From JAWLHK01 sp041690355 [NCBI: bacterium] (GTDB taxonomy: Bacteria > J088 > JAWLBW01): 64,000 nt of DNA. The stretch is from the NCBI GenBank assembly GCA_041690355.1, contig JAWLHK010000003.1, positions 214,695 through 278,694 on the forward strand. The letters are read 5' to 3'. Positions 8,045 through 17,473 of this stretch are shown here, piece after piece. Within the stretch, counting starts at the first letter, position 1; every line of letters begins with the position of its first letter. Position numbers and translations under genes: made by a program. Below the pieces are notes generated by a model that saw only the letters and a list, made by a program, of their open reading frames with translations, was not told the DNA's origin and did no database searches.

Positions 8045-10774
8045 ATGCAGAGAAAGCTCGGCGATCTTGCCGGGGCCTACGAGCCCGGCTCCTTTGAACC
8101 GCAGTGGGCCGATGAATGGGCCGCCGGCGACCTGTTCCGGGCCGACCCCGAGGCACAGGGCGAACCCTTCAGTATCGTGATTCCTCCGCCTAACGTGACG
8201 GGAGTCCTGCACATCGGCCACGCGCTGAACAACACGCTGCAGGACGTCATGGTGCGGTATCACCGGATGCGCGGCGACAACGTGCTCTGGGTGCCCGGGA
8301 TGGACCACGCCGGCATTGCGACCCAGAACGTGGTCGAGCGGCAGCTGGCCGCCGGCAACGTCACGAAAGAGTCGCTCGGGCGCGACGCTTTTCTCGAACG
8401 GGTCTGGCAGTGGAAGGAAGAAAGCGGCGGCGCCATCATCCGCCAGCTCAAGCGCCTCGGCGCCAGCTGCGACTGGTCGCGCGAGCGCTTCACGATGGAC
8501 GAAGGGCTTTCGCGCGCGGTGCGCCGCGTGTTCGTCGAGCTGTACCGCGACGGGCTCATCTACCGCGGCACCCGGCTCATCAACTGGTGTCCGCGCTGCC
8601 TCACGGCCCTGAGCGACATCGAAGTCGAGCACGAAGACAGCGCGGGCAAGCTCTATCACCTGCGCTATCCGCTGGCCAACGGCGAGGGCGCGGTGAGCGT
8701 CGCGACCACCCGTCCCGAAACGCTCTTCGGTGATTCGGCGGTGGCCGTGCATCCGGACGACGAGCGCTATACCCGGCTCATCGGGCGTGAAGTCGTGTTG
8801 CCGCTGACGGGCCGTTCGATTCCCGTCATCGCCGACACCTACGTCGACATGAATTTCGGCAGCGGCGTCGTCAAGATCACGCCCGCGCACGACTTCAACG
8901 ACTACGATGTCGGCGCCCGCCACAACCTGGCTCGGCGCAACGTGCTGACGGCCGAGGCGCGCATGGCGCTCGACGCCGCGACGGTGCCGGACGCCGACGT
9001 GCGCGCCCGGTATGACGGACTCGAGCGCTACGCCGCGCGCCAGCAGCTCATCGCCGACCTTGAAGCGGCCGGCCTGCTCGAAAAAATCGAAGACCACGCC
9101 CATGCCGTCGGGCAGTGCTACCGCTGCAAGACGAACGTTGAGCCGTTTCTGTCGCCCCAGTGGTTCGTGAAGGTCGGCCCGCCCGAAGAAGCCGGCTCGC
9201 TGGCTGGCCGCGCCATCCGCGCCGTGCGCGAGGGCCAGACGCGCATCGTGCCCGAGCAGTGGAAAAACTCCTACTACGCCTGGATGGAGAATATCAAGGA
9301 CTGGTGTATCTCGCGCCAGCTCTGGTGGGGCCATCGCATTCCCGCCTACCGCTGCGTGGATTGCAACCGCCAGGCCGGATCTGACGATCCGCAGACCGGC
9401 GATCCGGAACGCAGGCTGGCCTCCGAGGCGCCCCTCTCGGCCTGCCCCTACTGCGGCGGCGGCGTCGCTGAGGACCCGGACGTGCTCGACACCTGGTTTT
9501 CGAGCGCCCTCTGGCCGTTCACGACCATGGGCTGGCCCGGCAGCACGCCCGAACTGGCGAAGTACTACCCGACGAGCCTGCTGGTGACGGGGTTCGACAT
9601 TCTCTTCTTCTGGGTTGCCCGCATGATGATGATGGGCCTTCACTTCCAGAAAGAGGTCCCCTTCCGCGACGTGTATATCCATGCGCTCGTCCGCGATGCC
9701 GAAGGGCAGAAGATGAGCAAGAGCAAAGGCAACGTCATCGATCCGCTGTCCATGATCGAAAAGTACGGAGCCGATCCGCTGCGCTTCACGCTCACCGCCA
9801 TGGCGGCGCAGGGGCGCGACATCAAGCTCTCGCCGGAGCGGATTGAGGGATACAAGGCGTTCGCCAACAAGCTGTGGAACGCGACGAAATTCGCCCTGCA
9901 GCATGTTCAGGCCGGGAGCGGCGACACCGCCCCCGCCGGGCCGGCCGTCGCCGATCGGTGGATTCTGAGCCGGCTCGACCGGGCGGCCGAAGACGTCCGT
10001 CGCGCGCTCGACGAGTACCGCTTCAATGATGCCGCCGCACGCGCCTATCAGTTCATCTGGAACGAACTCTGCGACTGGTACCTCGAACTCTCGAAGCCGG
10101 TACTCTACGGCGACGACGAGGCGGCCAAGGCGCGCACCCGCGCGACCCTGACCGAGGTTTTCGACACCACCTATCGCCTGCTGCACCCCTTCATGCCGTT
10201 TCTCACCGAAGAACTCTGGCATCACCTGCCGGGCGATCGCGGCGGCTCGCTGGCCCGGGCCGCCTACCCCGCGCCCGATGCGGGGCGCCGCGACGCGCCG
10301 GCCGAAGAGGCCATGGAGACGGTCCTCGACATCATCAAGGCGGTACGTAACATCCGAGGCGAAAACAACCTGAGCCCGGGCGCGCGCCTGGACGTGCGTC
10401 TGCACTTCCGCCAACCCGAGCGGCGCGCGGTCGTGGAGTCGAACCGGAAACTGTTGACCGACCTGGGGCGCATCGAGTCTCTCGATCTCGACGCCGGCGA
10501 AGTGGTTCCCAAAGCGGCCAAGGCGGTGACCGCGGGCATTGACGTCTTCGTACCCCTGGCCGGTCTCATCGACATCGATGAAGAAATCAAGCGCCTCGAA
10601 AAGGAACTCGGCAAGGTGGCGGCCGAGGCAGAAAAAGTGTCGCGCAAGCTGACGAACCCGGAGTTCATCAACAAAGCGCCCGAGGCGGTGGTCGCCAAGG
10701 AAAAAGCGCGGCTTCAGGAGCTCGAAGAAAAAGGGGCCCGGCTGCGCCAGGGCCTCGAGACGCTGCGCGCATGA
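8045..10774 (+). CDS. valS: Valine-tRNA ligase
   Basis: Class I aminoacyl-tRNA synthetase that charges tRNA-Val. The 909 residues show the PPPNVTG..HIGH signature (HIGH at 56-59), the editing-domain segments TTRPETLFGD and TPAHDFNDY, KMSKS at 556-560, and a C-terminal coiled-coil arm rich in Lys/Glu from about 840. Length is normal. It starts 21 bases after a terminator, so it probably has its own promoter there, though none is clear. Its stop overlaps the nadC start as ATGA, heading a valS-nadC-birA-coaX operon. Confidence 0.97.
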   Translation: MQRKLGDLAGAYEPGSFEPQWADEWAAGDLFRADPEAQGEPFSIVIPPPNVTGVLHIGHALNNTLQDVMVRYHRMRGDNVLWVPGMDHAGIATQNVVERQLAAGNVTKESLGRDAFLERVWQWKEESGGAIIRQLKRLGASCDWSRERFTMDEGLSRAVRRVFVELYRDGLIYRGTRLINWCPRCLTALSDIEVEHEDSAGKLYHLRYPLANGEGAVSVATTRPETLFGDSAVAVHPDDERYTRLIGREVVLPLTGRSIPVIADTYVDMNFGSGVVKITPAHDFNDYDVGARHNLARRNVLTAEARMALDAATVPDADVRARYDGLERYAARQQLIADLEAAGLLEKIEDHAHAVGQCYRCKTNVEPFLSPQWFVKVGPPEEAGSLAGRAIRAVREGQTRIVPEQWKNSYYAWMENIKDWCISRQLWWGHRIPAYRCVDCNRQAGSDDPQTGDPERRLASEAPLSACPYCGGGVAEDPDVLDTWFSSALWPFTTMGWPGSTPELAKYYPTSLLVTGFDILFFWVARMMMMGLHFQKEVPFRDVYIHALVRDAEGQKMSKSKGNVIDPLSMIEKYGADPLRFTLTAMAAQGRDIKLSPERIEGYKAFANKLWNATKFALQHVQAGSGDTAPAGPAVADRWILSRLDRAAEDVRRALDEYRFNDAAARAYQFIWNELCDWYLELSKPVLYGDDEAAKARTRATLTEVFDTTYRLLHPFMPFLTEELWHHLPGDRGGSLARAAYPAPDAGRRDAPAEEAMETVLDIIKAVRNIRGENNLSPGARLDVRLHFRQPERRAVVESNRKLLTDLGRIESLDLDAGEVVPKAAKAVTAGIDVFVPLAGLIDIDEEIKRLEKELGKVAAEAEKVSRKLTNPEFINKAPEAVVAKEKARLQELEEKGARLRQGLETLRA

Positions 10775-11610
10775 GCTACGACCTCGACGAAACTCTCCGG
10801 CGGTGGCTGGCCGAGGACCTCGGGCGCGGCGACGTGACCACCCGGGTCAGCCTCGCCGCGGGCGCGCGCGCGCGGGGCACCCTTCTCGCCAAGACTCCGC
10901 TCGTCGTGGCCGGCCTCGACATTGCGGCCCGCGTATTCGCGCTGCTCGATGACCGCATCGTCTTTGAGGCCGCCTGTACAGTTGGCGATCGTCTTGAAGC
11001 CGGCACGCCCGTTGCCCGGGTCGAGGGGCCGGCGGCCCCGCTGCTCGCCGGTGAGCGCCTCGCCCTCAACCTGCTCCAGCACCTGTGCGGTGTCGCCACG
11101 CTCACGCGCACATACGTCGACGCGGTCGCTGGCACTCGCGCGCGCATCCTCGACACGCGCAAGACCCTCCCCGGCCTGCGCCGTCTCGAAAAAGAGGCGG
11201 TGCTCGCCGGCGGCGGAGTCAACCACCGGCATGGGCTCGACGACGGCATTCTGCTCAAGGACAACCACCTCGCCCTGGGCGGGGGGTTGGAAGAGGCGCT
11301 GCGGCGCGCCGTCGAGCGACGTCCGCACGGGCTGCGCATCGAGGTCGAGGTGTCGTCGCCCGACGAGGCCGAACGAGCACTCGCGGCTGGCGCCGACATG
11401 CTGCTGCTCGACAACATGAGCCTCGCCGACCTGCGCGAAACCGTGCGCCGCGTGGACGGCCGGACGCCGCTGGAAGCGAGCGGCGGCGTCGACCTGACCA
11501 CCGTGCGCGCGATTGCCGAAACGGGGGTCGACTTCATCAGCGTCGGCCGGCTCACCCATTCGGCTCCGGCCGCCGACATCAACCTCAAGTTCCACCCCGT
11601 GCCGGCCTGA
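10771..11610 (+). CDS. nadC: Nicotinate-nucleotide diphosphorylase (carboxylating)
   Basis: Quinolinate phosphoribosyltransferase: quinolinate plus PRPP gives nicotinate mononucleotide in NAD synthesis. The 279 residues include NLLQHLCGVATLT, the ARILDTRKTLPGLR segment, GGGVNHRHGLDDGILLKDNH and the late EASGGV and GVDFISVG segments, all typical of NadC. It overlaps valS by 4 bases and is followed 2 bases later by birA. No anomaly is seen. Confidence 0.96.
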   Translation: MSYDLDETLRRWLAEDLGRGDVTTRVSLAAGARARGTLLAKTPLVVAGLDIAARVFALLDDRIVFEAACTVGDRLEAGTPVARVEGPAAPLLAGERLALNLLQHLCGVATLTRTYVDAVAGTRARILDTRKTLPGLRRLEKEAVLAGGGVNHRHGLDDGILLKDNHLALGGGLEEALRRAVERRPHGLRIEVEVSSPDEAERALAAGADMLLLDNMSLADLRETVRRVDGRTPLEASGGVDLTTVRAIAETGVDFISVGRLTHSAPAADINLKFHPVPA

Positions 11611-11612
11611 GT

Positions 11613-12398
11613 ATGTCGTCGTCGCTGGATATCGCGCGCGTACGCGGCCGCATGCAGGCCATGAGCCTGCATGCCTCGCTGGAGTGGCAGTCCGAAGTCG
11701 ACTCCACCAACACCTGGGCGGCCGCCGAAGCGTCGGCCGGCGCGCAGCCGTATTCCTGGTTCGTCGCGGGCGCTCAACGCGCCGGCCGCGGACGCCTCGG
11801 CAGAACCTGGAGTTCGCCGCCGGAACTCAATCTGTATGCCTCCTGCGTGCTGCGCCCCGCCGTTCCCCCGGCCCGGGTGGCTCAGACCAGCCTCGTGGTC
11901 GCTCTGGCTGTGCGCCGCGCACTTGCGCCGCTGGTACCCGACGTACAGGTCAAGTGGCCCAATGATCTCCTCGTATCGGGCCGAAAAGTAGCCGGGATCC
12001 TCTGCGAAGCCCAGTTTCAGGGCGAGCGGCTCGGAGCTGTCGTGGCCGGTATCGGCGTCAACGTCGGCGCCCTTCCCGCCGATCTGCCGCCCGAGGTACG
12101 CGTCCGGGCGACCAGCCTGCGTGACGCCGGCTCTGAGGCTACGGTCGAGGACGTGCTGCTGGCCATGGCCGCGGCGCTCGAGACGCTTCTCCCCGCGTTC
12201 GAATCGACGGGCTTCGCCCCCCTGCGCGACGAATGGAATGCGGCCTGTGCTCTGAGCGGACGGCGCGTGACACTCGCCTTTGCCGATCAGGAGCGCGAAG
12301 GCGTGGTGCGCGGCCTGGATGAAGAAGGACTGCTTCTGCTTGAAACCGCCGGGGGACTCGAACGGATTCTCGCCGGCGAAGTGACGGTGAAGAAATGA
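11613..12398 (+). CDS. birA: Biotin-[acetyl-CoA-carboxylase] ligase, monofunctional
   Basis: Attaches biotin to the biotin carrier protein of biotin-dependent carboxylases. The 261 residues have the biotinyl-adenylate site [34 protein letters not shown] and GIGVNVG, followed by the small C-terminal beta domain. There is no N-terminal winged helix, so it should lack the BirA repressor role. ATG 11613 lies 2 bases after nadC; an alternative start at a later Met (about residue 11-14) would also keep the domain. The 3' end overlaps coaX by 4 bases. Confidence 0.94.
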   Translation: MSSSLDIARVRGRMQAMSLHASLEWQSEVDSTNTWAAAEASAGAQPYSWFVAGAQRAGRGRLGRTWSSPPELNLYASCVLRPAVPPARVAQTSLVVALAVRRALAPLVPDVQVKWPNDLLVSGRKVAGILCEAQFQGERLGAVVAGIGVNVGALPADLPPEVRVRATSLRDAGSEATVEDVLLAMAAALETLLPAFESTGFAPLRDEWNAACALSGRRVTLAFADQEREGVVRGLDEEGLLLLETAGGLERILAGEVTVKK

Positions 12399-13180
12399 GC
12401 GAAACGACTCTGCTGGTCATCGACATCGGCAATACGAACACGGTCCTCGGCGTCTACCGCGGCGAGCGGCTCGAACATCACTGGCGCCTGACCACGCGGG
12501 CCGAAGGCACCGTCGATGAATACGGCAGCATGATTCGCCACCTCGTGGCCATGGCCGGACTCGATCACCGCGCCATCGAAGGAACGGCCATCAGCAGCGT
12601 CGTGCCGCCCCTGACCGGCGTGCTCGAGCGTGTCTGCCAGACGTACTTCGACCAGAAGCCGCTGACCGTCGGACCGGGCGTCAAGACGGGCATCGCCATT
12701 CTCTACGACAACCCGAAAGAGGTCGGCGCCGATCGCATCGTCAATGCCGTGGCCGCGGCCGAGCGCTACGGCGGTGATCTGATCATCGTCGACTTCGGAA
12801 CGGCCACTACCTTCGACTGCGTGAGCGGCGACGGCGAATACCTGGGCGGCGTCATCGCCCCCGGCATGGGGATCTCCATGGAGGCGCTCTTCAAGAACGC
12901 CTCGAAGCTCCCGCGCGTCGAACTCGTGCGGCCGAAGTCGGTCATCGGCAAGACGACGGTGCAGAGCATGCAGGCGGGTATCATTTTCGGTTACGCCGGT
13001 CTGGTCGAAGGCATCGTGCGGCGGCTGAAACGGGAGTTCAAGACCCCTCCGCGCGTCATCGCCACCGGGGGCCTTTCGACGCTTATCGCCCGCGAGTCCG
13101 ACGTCGTCGACGAGATTGACGAATACCTCACCCTGGATGGCCTTCGCCTGCTCTACGAGCGGAATCGGAAAGAGCGTTAA
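12395..13180 (+). CDS. coaX: Type III pantothenate kinase
   Basis: Phosphorylates pantothenate, the first step of coenzyme A synthesis. The ASKHA-fold marks are visible: [16 protein letters not shown] at the start, [25 protein letters not shown] and a GGVIAPG segment. At 261 residues it has the family length. birA and coaX neighbours are common in bacteria. Here it is the last gene of the valS operon; coaD, a later step of the same pathway, is at 33802. No terminator is seen after it. Confidence 0.96.
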   Translation: MSETTLLVIDIGNTNTVLGVYRGERLEHHWRLTTRAEGTVDEYGSMIRHLVAMAGLDHRAIEGTAISSVVPPLTGVLERVCQTYFDQKPLTVGPGVKTGIAILYDNPKEVGADRIVNAVAAAERYGGDLIIVDFGTATTFDCVSGDGEYLGGVIAPGMGISMEALFKNASKLPRVELVRPKSVIGKTTVQSMQAGIIFGYAGLVEGIVRRLKREFKTPPRVIATGGLSTLIARESDVVDEIDEYLTLDGLRLLYERNRKER

Positions 13181-13194
13181 CTACCGGGACCTGT

Positions 13195-13224
13195 TTGACT
13201 TTTGGCGTTCCGGAACGGTAAGCT
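13195..13224 (+). promoter_or_regulatory. Possible promoter of the SPOR/MglA operon, with overlapping inverted repeat
   Basis: TTGACT (13195-13200), 18-base spacer, TAAGCT (13219-13224). The -10 is only a fair match. An inverted repeat, ACGGTAA/TTACCGT with a 3-base centre (13215-13231), covers the -10 and could be an operator. Confidence 0.4.
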
Positions 13225-13252
13225 TTACCGTTGCCGGCGCGGCGTCACGACC

Positions 13253-14143
13253 ATGCGACTCATTGACGAACTTCTCAAGGACGATTTCTTCCACGGCGGC
13301 TACCAACCGGTACCCGAAGCCCCCGCTCGGGCCGACGACGGCGCGCGCGGCCGGGCCGGACTGGTCGCGGCGGTCGCGGCGGTGTTTCTCCTGCTGGGCG
13401 GCGGCGCTGGCGGCGCATGGTACTTTCTGTTGCGCCCGGGCGCAGTCGAGAGCGTGCCCGCGCTAACCACCGCCGGCGCGCTTTCGGACACGGGCACTCA
13501 CGACGACGCTCCTCTGCCCACGACGTTCACCGCGGCGGCCACCGATGCTGCCCTGGCCGAGGCCATGACGGCCCCCGTGACGGCGGCTGCCGTCACCCGG
13601 CCGACCGAACAGACTCCGTCGCCGGCGGCCGCGAACCCGGTACCGCAGGAAGCGCCTGTGCAGACGGCTTCGAAGCCTGTCGAACCGTCTGAGCTCTGGG
13701 TGCTCGCCTTTCCCACCCTCGTGAACGCAGGCGAAGTCGAGCGCATCAAGCGTATGCTTGCCGAAAGCCGGATCGAGGCGCGAGTCAACGAAACGCGGGC
13801 CCGCGCCAATGTGTACAAGGTCGTGTCTTCGGCGCCGGTCGCCGCGGCCGATCTGGAAGAGACCCGGCACAAGGCGAATCAGGCCAAGCTCCCTTTTCGC
13901 GAGACGCCGGCCGCAGACGACACCTTCGCTTTCGATCTCGGCACCTATTCGGCCGACGATGCAGCCCAGGTGCTCGCGCTCGCGGGTCGCATCGGCCTCG
14001 GCGCACGGCTCGAGCCGACGACCGCATTCATCCCGGCCTGGGAAATCGAGGCCGGCTCTTATCCCGCGCAGTCGGCAGCCGACCGCGCCGCCGGACTGCT
14101 TACCGCTTCAGGACTTGACGTCAAAGTGAGACAGGTGCGCTGA
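13253..14143 (+). CDS. Membrane-anchored protein with two SPOR-like domains
   Basis: A 296-residue bitopic protein. Residues 1-35 are cytoplasmic, about 36-60 form one membrane segment, then a Thr/Ala/Pro-rich linker leads to two SPOR-like repeats (about 145-215 and 220-296), each with the strand-helix-strand pattern and phrases like LVNAGEVERIKRMLAES and EIEAGSYPAQSAADRA. SPOR domains bind denuded septal peptidoglycan, so a division-site or polar location is likely. ATG 13253 is chosen since it begins MRLIDELL just before the membrane segment; the frame is open to 13202. Its stop overlaps the next gene as TGATG. Confidence 0.6.
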   Translation: MRLIDELLKDDFFHGGYQPVPEAPARADDGARGRAGLVAAVAAVFLLLGGGAGGAWYFLLRPGAVESVPALTTAGALSDTGTHDDAPLPTTFTAAATDAALAEAMTAPVTAAAVTRPTEQTPSPAAANPVPQEAPVQTASKPVEPSELWVLAFPTLVNAGEVERIKRMLAESRIEARVNETRARANVYKVVSSAPVAAADLEETRHKANQAKLPFRETPAADDTFAFDLGTYSADDAAQVLALAGRIGLGARLEPTTAFIPAWEIEAGSYPAQSAADRAAGLLTASGLDVKVRQVR

Positions 14144-15261
14144 TGCTGCCCCTTCGCAACGATTTACCGCTCTCGGCCGAGGCCCGCAAGTTTCTCGTCC
14201 CTGCCCCCGAGCCGGCGCGCATGATGGCCGCCCGCGGCCTCGCCCCCCTGGCGCCGGTCGAGCTGCTGCAGGTACAGGTTCTCCTGAGCGAAGACGAGGC
14301 CCCCTCCGTGGCCCAGGCCGCGGCCCAGAGCCTGCAGGGCCTTCCCGAGAGCATGTTTCTGGCTGCCATCCCGTCGATTTCGGACGGCTCGATTCTCGAC
14401 CGCATCGCCCGCTGCCCGCTGACGGCGAAAGCGAAAGAAGCCCTGCTGCTCAACCGTGCCGTCGCCGACGAGACCCTCGTTCACGTCGCAACCGCCGAAA
14501 AAGACGACAAGGTACTCGACATTCTCGCCGGCAACCAGGCGCGTATGATGAACCATGCGCCCATTGCTGAGGCCATGCTCGAGAACCCGCACGTGTCGTT
14601 CGCGACCAAGCGACGCCTCGAGGAATTCTTTCTGAACGACTACGCCGCACGCATTCTCGACCCGGGCCAGGAAGCACCGCAGGAGGCAGCCGACACCCTG
14701 GCTGCCGATTTCGCCGCGGCCCTTGCCGTCGCTCCCGCCGGCGGCGTCGCCGAAGTCGAGGCCCTCAGTCCCGAAGAGCTCGCCCGGGAACTGCTGGAAG
14801 AGAAACCCGACGACGCGCCCGCAGCCCCGGTCGAAGAGGCCAAGAAGAACAGCCTCTACAAGACCATCATCGATATGAAGGTCTCGGGCAAGATCAAGCT
14901 CGCCCTCAAGGGGAATAAAGAAGCACGCAGCATCCTGATCAAGGATGCGAACAAGCTGGTTTCGGGCAGTGTCCTCAAGAATCCGCGCATTTCCGACGGC
15001 GAAGTCGTGGCCGTCGCCAACTCCAAGAGCGCCAGTGAAGATCTGCTCCGGATCATCGCAGCGAACTCGCAGTGGATGTCTCTCTATGCGATCCGGTCGG
15101 GACTCGTGCACAATTCGAAGACCCCGCCGGCCATCGCCATGAAGCTTCTGCCGACCCTCAGCGACGCCGAAATTGCAAAGCTGACCAAGAGCAAGGGGGT
15201 CTCCGGTGCGGTCTCGACCGCTGCCAAACGACTGATGAACGCGAAGGCGAAAAGGAAGTGA
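14143..15261 (+). CDS. Helical-repeat protein of unknown function
   Basis: I do not recognise a named family. The 372 residues are predicted almost all helical, with repeated units of about 25-35 residues built like 'N-x-x-(V/I)-(S/A)-(D/F)-x-x-(V/L)' (NRAVADETLVHVATAEKD, NPHVSFATKRRLEEFF, NPRISDGEVVAVANSK), which suggests a HEAT- or LRV-like solenoid. An acidic stretch lies at about 200-235, and the tail after residue 340 is Lys-rich. No signal peptide or membrane segment is seen. It sits between the SPOR protein (1-base overlap) and the MglA-like GTPase (6-base gap), so it may be an adaptor for the GTPase; that is inference. Confidence 0.6.
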   Translation: MLPLRNDLPLSAEARKFLVPAPEPARMMAARGLAPLAPVELLQVQVLLSEDEAPSVAQAAAQSLQGLPESMFLAAIPSISDGSILDRIARCPLTAKAKEALLLNRAVADETLVHVATAEKDDKVLDILAGNQARMMNHAPIAEAMLENPHVSFATKRRLEEFFLNDYAARILDPGQEAPQEAADTLAADFAAALAVAPAGGVAEVEALSPEELARELLEEKPDDAPAAPVEEAKKNSLYKTIIDMKVSGKIKLALKGNKEARSILIKDANKLVSGSVLKNPRISDGEVVAVANSKSASEDLLRIIAANSQWMSLYAIRSGLVHNSKTPPAIAMKLLPTLSDAEIAKLTKSKGVSGAVSTAAKRLMNAKAKRK

Positions 15262-15267
15262 GAGCCC

Positions 15268-16227
15268 ATGGCGCTGCTCAATTATAAGAAAAAAGAGATC
15301 AACGCCAAGATCGTTTATTACGGTCCGGGCCTCTCGGGTAAGACCACCAACATCCAGCACATCCACACCAAGCTGCGTCCCGAGCACAGGGGCAAGCTGA
15401 TGACGCTGGCCACGCAGACCGACCGGACGCTCTTCTTCGACTTCCTGCCGGTCGAGCTCGGCGAAATCCGCGGACTCAAGACCCGCTTTCAGATCTATAC
15501 CGTACCCGGCCAGGTCTTCTACAACGCGACCCGCAAGCTCGTCCTCAAGAATGTCGACGGCGTCGTGTTCGTCGCCGACAGCGATCCCGCGCACCTGGCC
15601 GACAACCTCGAGAGCCTGCGCAACCTCGAGCAGAACCTGCAGCATCATGGCAAGAACATCCGTACGCTGCCGGTCATCATCCAGTACAATAAGCGCGACC
15701 TTCCGAACGCCATGCCGATCGAGGAGCTCGAGGCGAAACTCAACAGCTTCGGACTCCCATATACCGAAGCCTCGGCCGGACTTGGCAAAGGGGTGCTCGA
15801 TACCCTGACCCGGATCTCCAAGCTCGTCCTGCAATCTCTGCGCGATACGCAGAACATCACGAAAATCGAAGAGGCTGCAGGCAAGGCGGGCGTTAACGCA
15901 CCAGACCCCGGCATGCTCGAGAGCGACGCCGCCCTCGAAAGCCCCATTGCCGCCGATGATGATGAGCTCGAAATGGAAGTCGAGCTCGAAGACCCGGATG
16001 CCGAGACGGCCCTCGAGATTGAAGAGGAACTCGACGAAGGAGAGCAGGAAAACGTCTTGCTCGGGGCAGAGGACCGTACGGCCCCGCCGACGCTCGAGCT
16101 GAAAGGAATCGTCGAGTCGAAGGTCACGGGTCCGACCACGCTCGAACTCACCCTGGCGTTTCTGACCCCTTCGGGCGAGCAGGAAGTCACCCTGCAGGTC
16201 GACCTGCGCGCGCTGGCTCCCCGCTGA
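15268..16227 (+). CDS. MglA-like Ras-superfamily GTPase with acidic C-terminal extension
   Basis: Residues 1-195 match MglA of Myxococcus, the GTP switch that sets cell polarity for motility: P-loop GPGLSGKT (19-26), TDRTLFFDFLP with R53, the MglA-specific TVPGQ (T78 replacing the usual Asp, Q82 catalytic) and NKRD (141-144). The GTPase site thus looks active. MglA normally ends near 195; here about 125 more residues follow, first acidic (about 225-270), then a predicted beta-rich end (LELKGIVESKV onward). No MglB (GTPase activator) gene is in the window. It closes the SPOR-repeat-GTPase operon. Confidence 0.85.
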   Translation: MALLNYKKKEINAKIVYYGPGLSGKTTNIQHIHTKLRPEHRGKLMTLATQTDRTLFFDFLPVELGEIRGLKTRFQIYTVPGQVFYNATRKLVLKNVDGVVFVADSDPAHLADNLESLRNLEQNLQHHGKNIRTLPVIIQYNKRDLPNAMPIEELEAKLNSFGLPYTEASAGLGKGVLDTLTRISKLVLQSLRDTQNITKIEEAAGKAGVNAPDPGMLESDAALESPIAADDDELEMEVELEDPDAETALEIEEELDEGEQENVLLGAEDRTAPPTLELKGIVESKVTGPTTLELTLAFLTPSGEQEVTLQVDLRALAPR

Positions 16228-16315
16228 CCCTCCCCTTCCGACGACGCCACGACGCGCCCTGCAGCCGCCTGAAAACGCGCCTTGCGGACGCTCGGGGGAA
16301 CACTGAAACGCCCTG

Positions 16316-16855
16316 CTACTGCGACAGCCGGCTGAGCTGGTTCATGTGCCGGCCTGAAGCCAGAACGTCGCGCGAGCGCTCGTCGAGCCCCACATGCCGC
16401 GCCGTCCAGAGCCCCGAGGGGGCCTGCTCGAACAGGCCGACCGCCGCCGGATAGTCGAAGCGCCGCGGTCCGGCGCTCGCCGGATTGAAGAACCACGTCT
16501 CGCCGCGCTGTTCGTTGTGCGGCAGGTGCGAGTGGCCGAACACCACGACATCCGCCGGTTGCTCGCGCAGGGCGCCGGCAACCTCGGGGCGAAGGCGCCA
16601 GGGCCTGTCGAGAATGTGAGTGAGAAAGAATTGCAGGCCGCCGAGCGTAACCCGGGCAAATTCGCCTGCGTCTCCGCAGCGGAAACCATCGATGTTCCCG
16701 GCCACGGCCGTCACCGGTGCGAGCGCGCGCAGCTCGAGCAGGATGTCGGCGTCGCCGATGTCGCCGGCGTGCAGGATGTGATCGACACCGTCGAAAACGT
16801 CGAACACGGCGGGAGCCAATACACCATGCGTGTCGGAGATGACGCCGATTCTCAT
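16316..16855 (-). CDS. YfcE/MJ0936-type metallophosphoesterase
   Basis: Calcineurin-like phosphoesterase of the small YfcE group, which cleaves phosphodiesters with two metal ions. The 179 residues carry the metal motifs in order: SDTHG, HAGDIGD, GNIDG, THILD (in place of the usual THG) and GHSHLPH. The substrate cannot be told from sequence. It is divergent from the SnoaL-like gene (108-base gap) and has no operon partner. An 88-base gap separates its end from the MglA-like gene; I see no hairpin terminator there. Confidence 0.85.
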   Translation of the reverse strand: MRIGVISDTHGVLAPAVFDVFDGVDHILHAGDIGDADILLELRALAPVTAVAGNIDGFRCGDAGEFARVTLGGLQFFLTHILDRPWRLRPEVAGALREQPADVVVFGHSHLPHNEQRGETWFFNPASAGPRRFDYPAAVGLFEQAPSGLWTARHVGLDERSRDVLASGRHMNQLSRLSQ

Positions 16856-16963
16856 GGATACAGCCTACCCGATTTCTTCGCTCCCGCCACGCCCCTTGTC
16901 CACCGCCGGCTAATCCGCCGCCGGCTCTTGGCAGTTTTATCCGACAGGGCTCATGCTGGCTTC

Positions 16964-17473
16964 ATGCGCCGGACCCTGCCCCTGATTCTCATGGTTCTGC
17001 TGCTGCCGGCGGTGGCCCCCGAAGCGCTGGGCCAGGCGGCTGACCGCGAACAGGCAAACGAACGCCTCGTTCGCGCCATGTTCAACGACACCCTGAACGA
17101 AAAGCGCTTCGTCCAGGCCGAGCGGTTTTACTCGCCTTGGGTCATTCAGCATAACGCCGTGGCCGGGGGCGAGACCGTTAGCCTGCCGCAGCTCGTGCAG
17201 TCGTTCGAGCTTCTTCAACAGGGCTTTCCCGACTACCGCTTTGAAATCCGCGAGGTGGTAAGCGAACGCAACAAGGTCGTCGTACGCTATATCTTCAACG
17301 GCACCCATCGCGGAACGTTTATGGGGGTGGAGCCGACCAACCGGGCCGTATCGATCTGGGGTGTCGGATGGTACCGGGTCGAAGGCGGGAAGATCCGCGA
17401 AACCTGGGGCAGCCCCGTAAGCGCAAGTCTTCTGGGCGCCATCGGCGGTCTACGCACCCCCTCAAGCGGCTGA
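16964..17473 (+). CDS. Secreted SnoaL-like protein
   Basis: A 169-residue NTF2/SnoaL-fold protein (ester cyclase-like family). A signal peptide covers about residues 1-25 (basic start, LPLILMVLLLPAV, cut near GQA/AD), so it acts outside the cytoplasm. The phrases FYSPWVIQHNAVAGGE, FPDYRFEI and WGVGWYRVEGGKIRETW are typical of the fold. Family members vary in activity and no substrate can be assigned. The start is set by the signal peptide. Its 3' end overlaps the convergent VWA gene by 12 bases. The upstream gap has a direct repeat, CCGCCGGCT at 16903 and 16918. Confidence 0.75.
   Translation: MRRTLPLILMVLLLPAVAPEALGQAADREQANERLVRAMFNDTLNEKRFVQAERFYSPWVIQHNAVAGGETVSLPQLVQSFELLQQGFPDYRFEIREVVSERNKVVVRYIFNGTHRGTFMGVEPTNRAVSIWGVGWYRVEGGKIRETWGSPVSASLLGAIGGLRTPSSG

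Noticed and set aside
7982-10414. An 810-codon open frame on the minus strand.
   Set aside because: It is the antisense of valS, whose HIGH and KMSKS motifs are intact.
14164-15834. A 556-codon open frame on the minus strand.
   Set aside because: It covers two genes on the other strand, including an MglA-like GTPase with complete motifs; no domain in the antisense protein.
16228-16315. A terminator between the MglA-like gene and the phosphoesterase gene.
   Set aside because: The 88 bases hold no stable hairpin with T-run in either direction.
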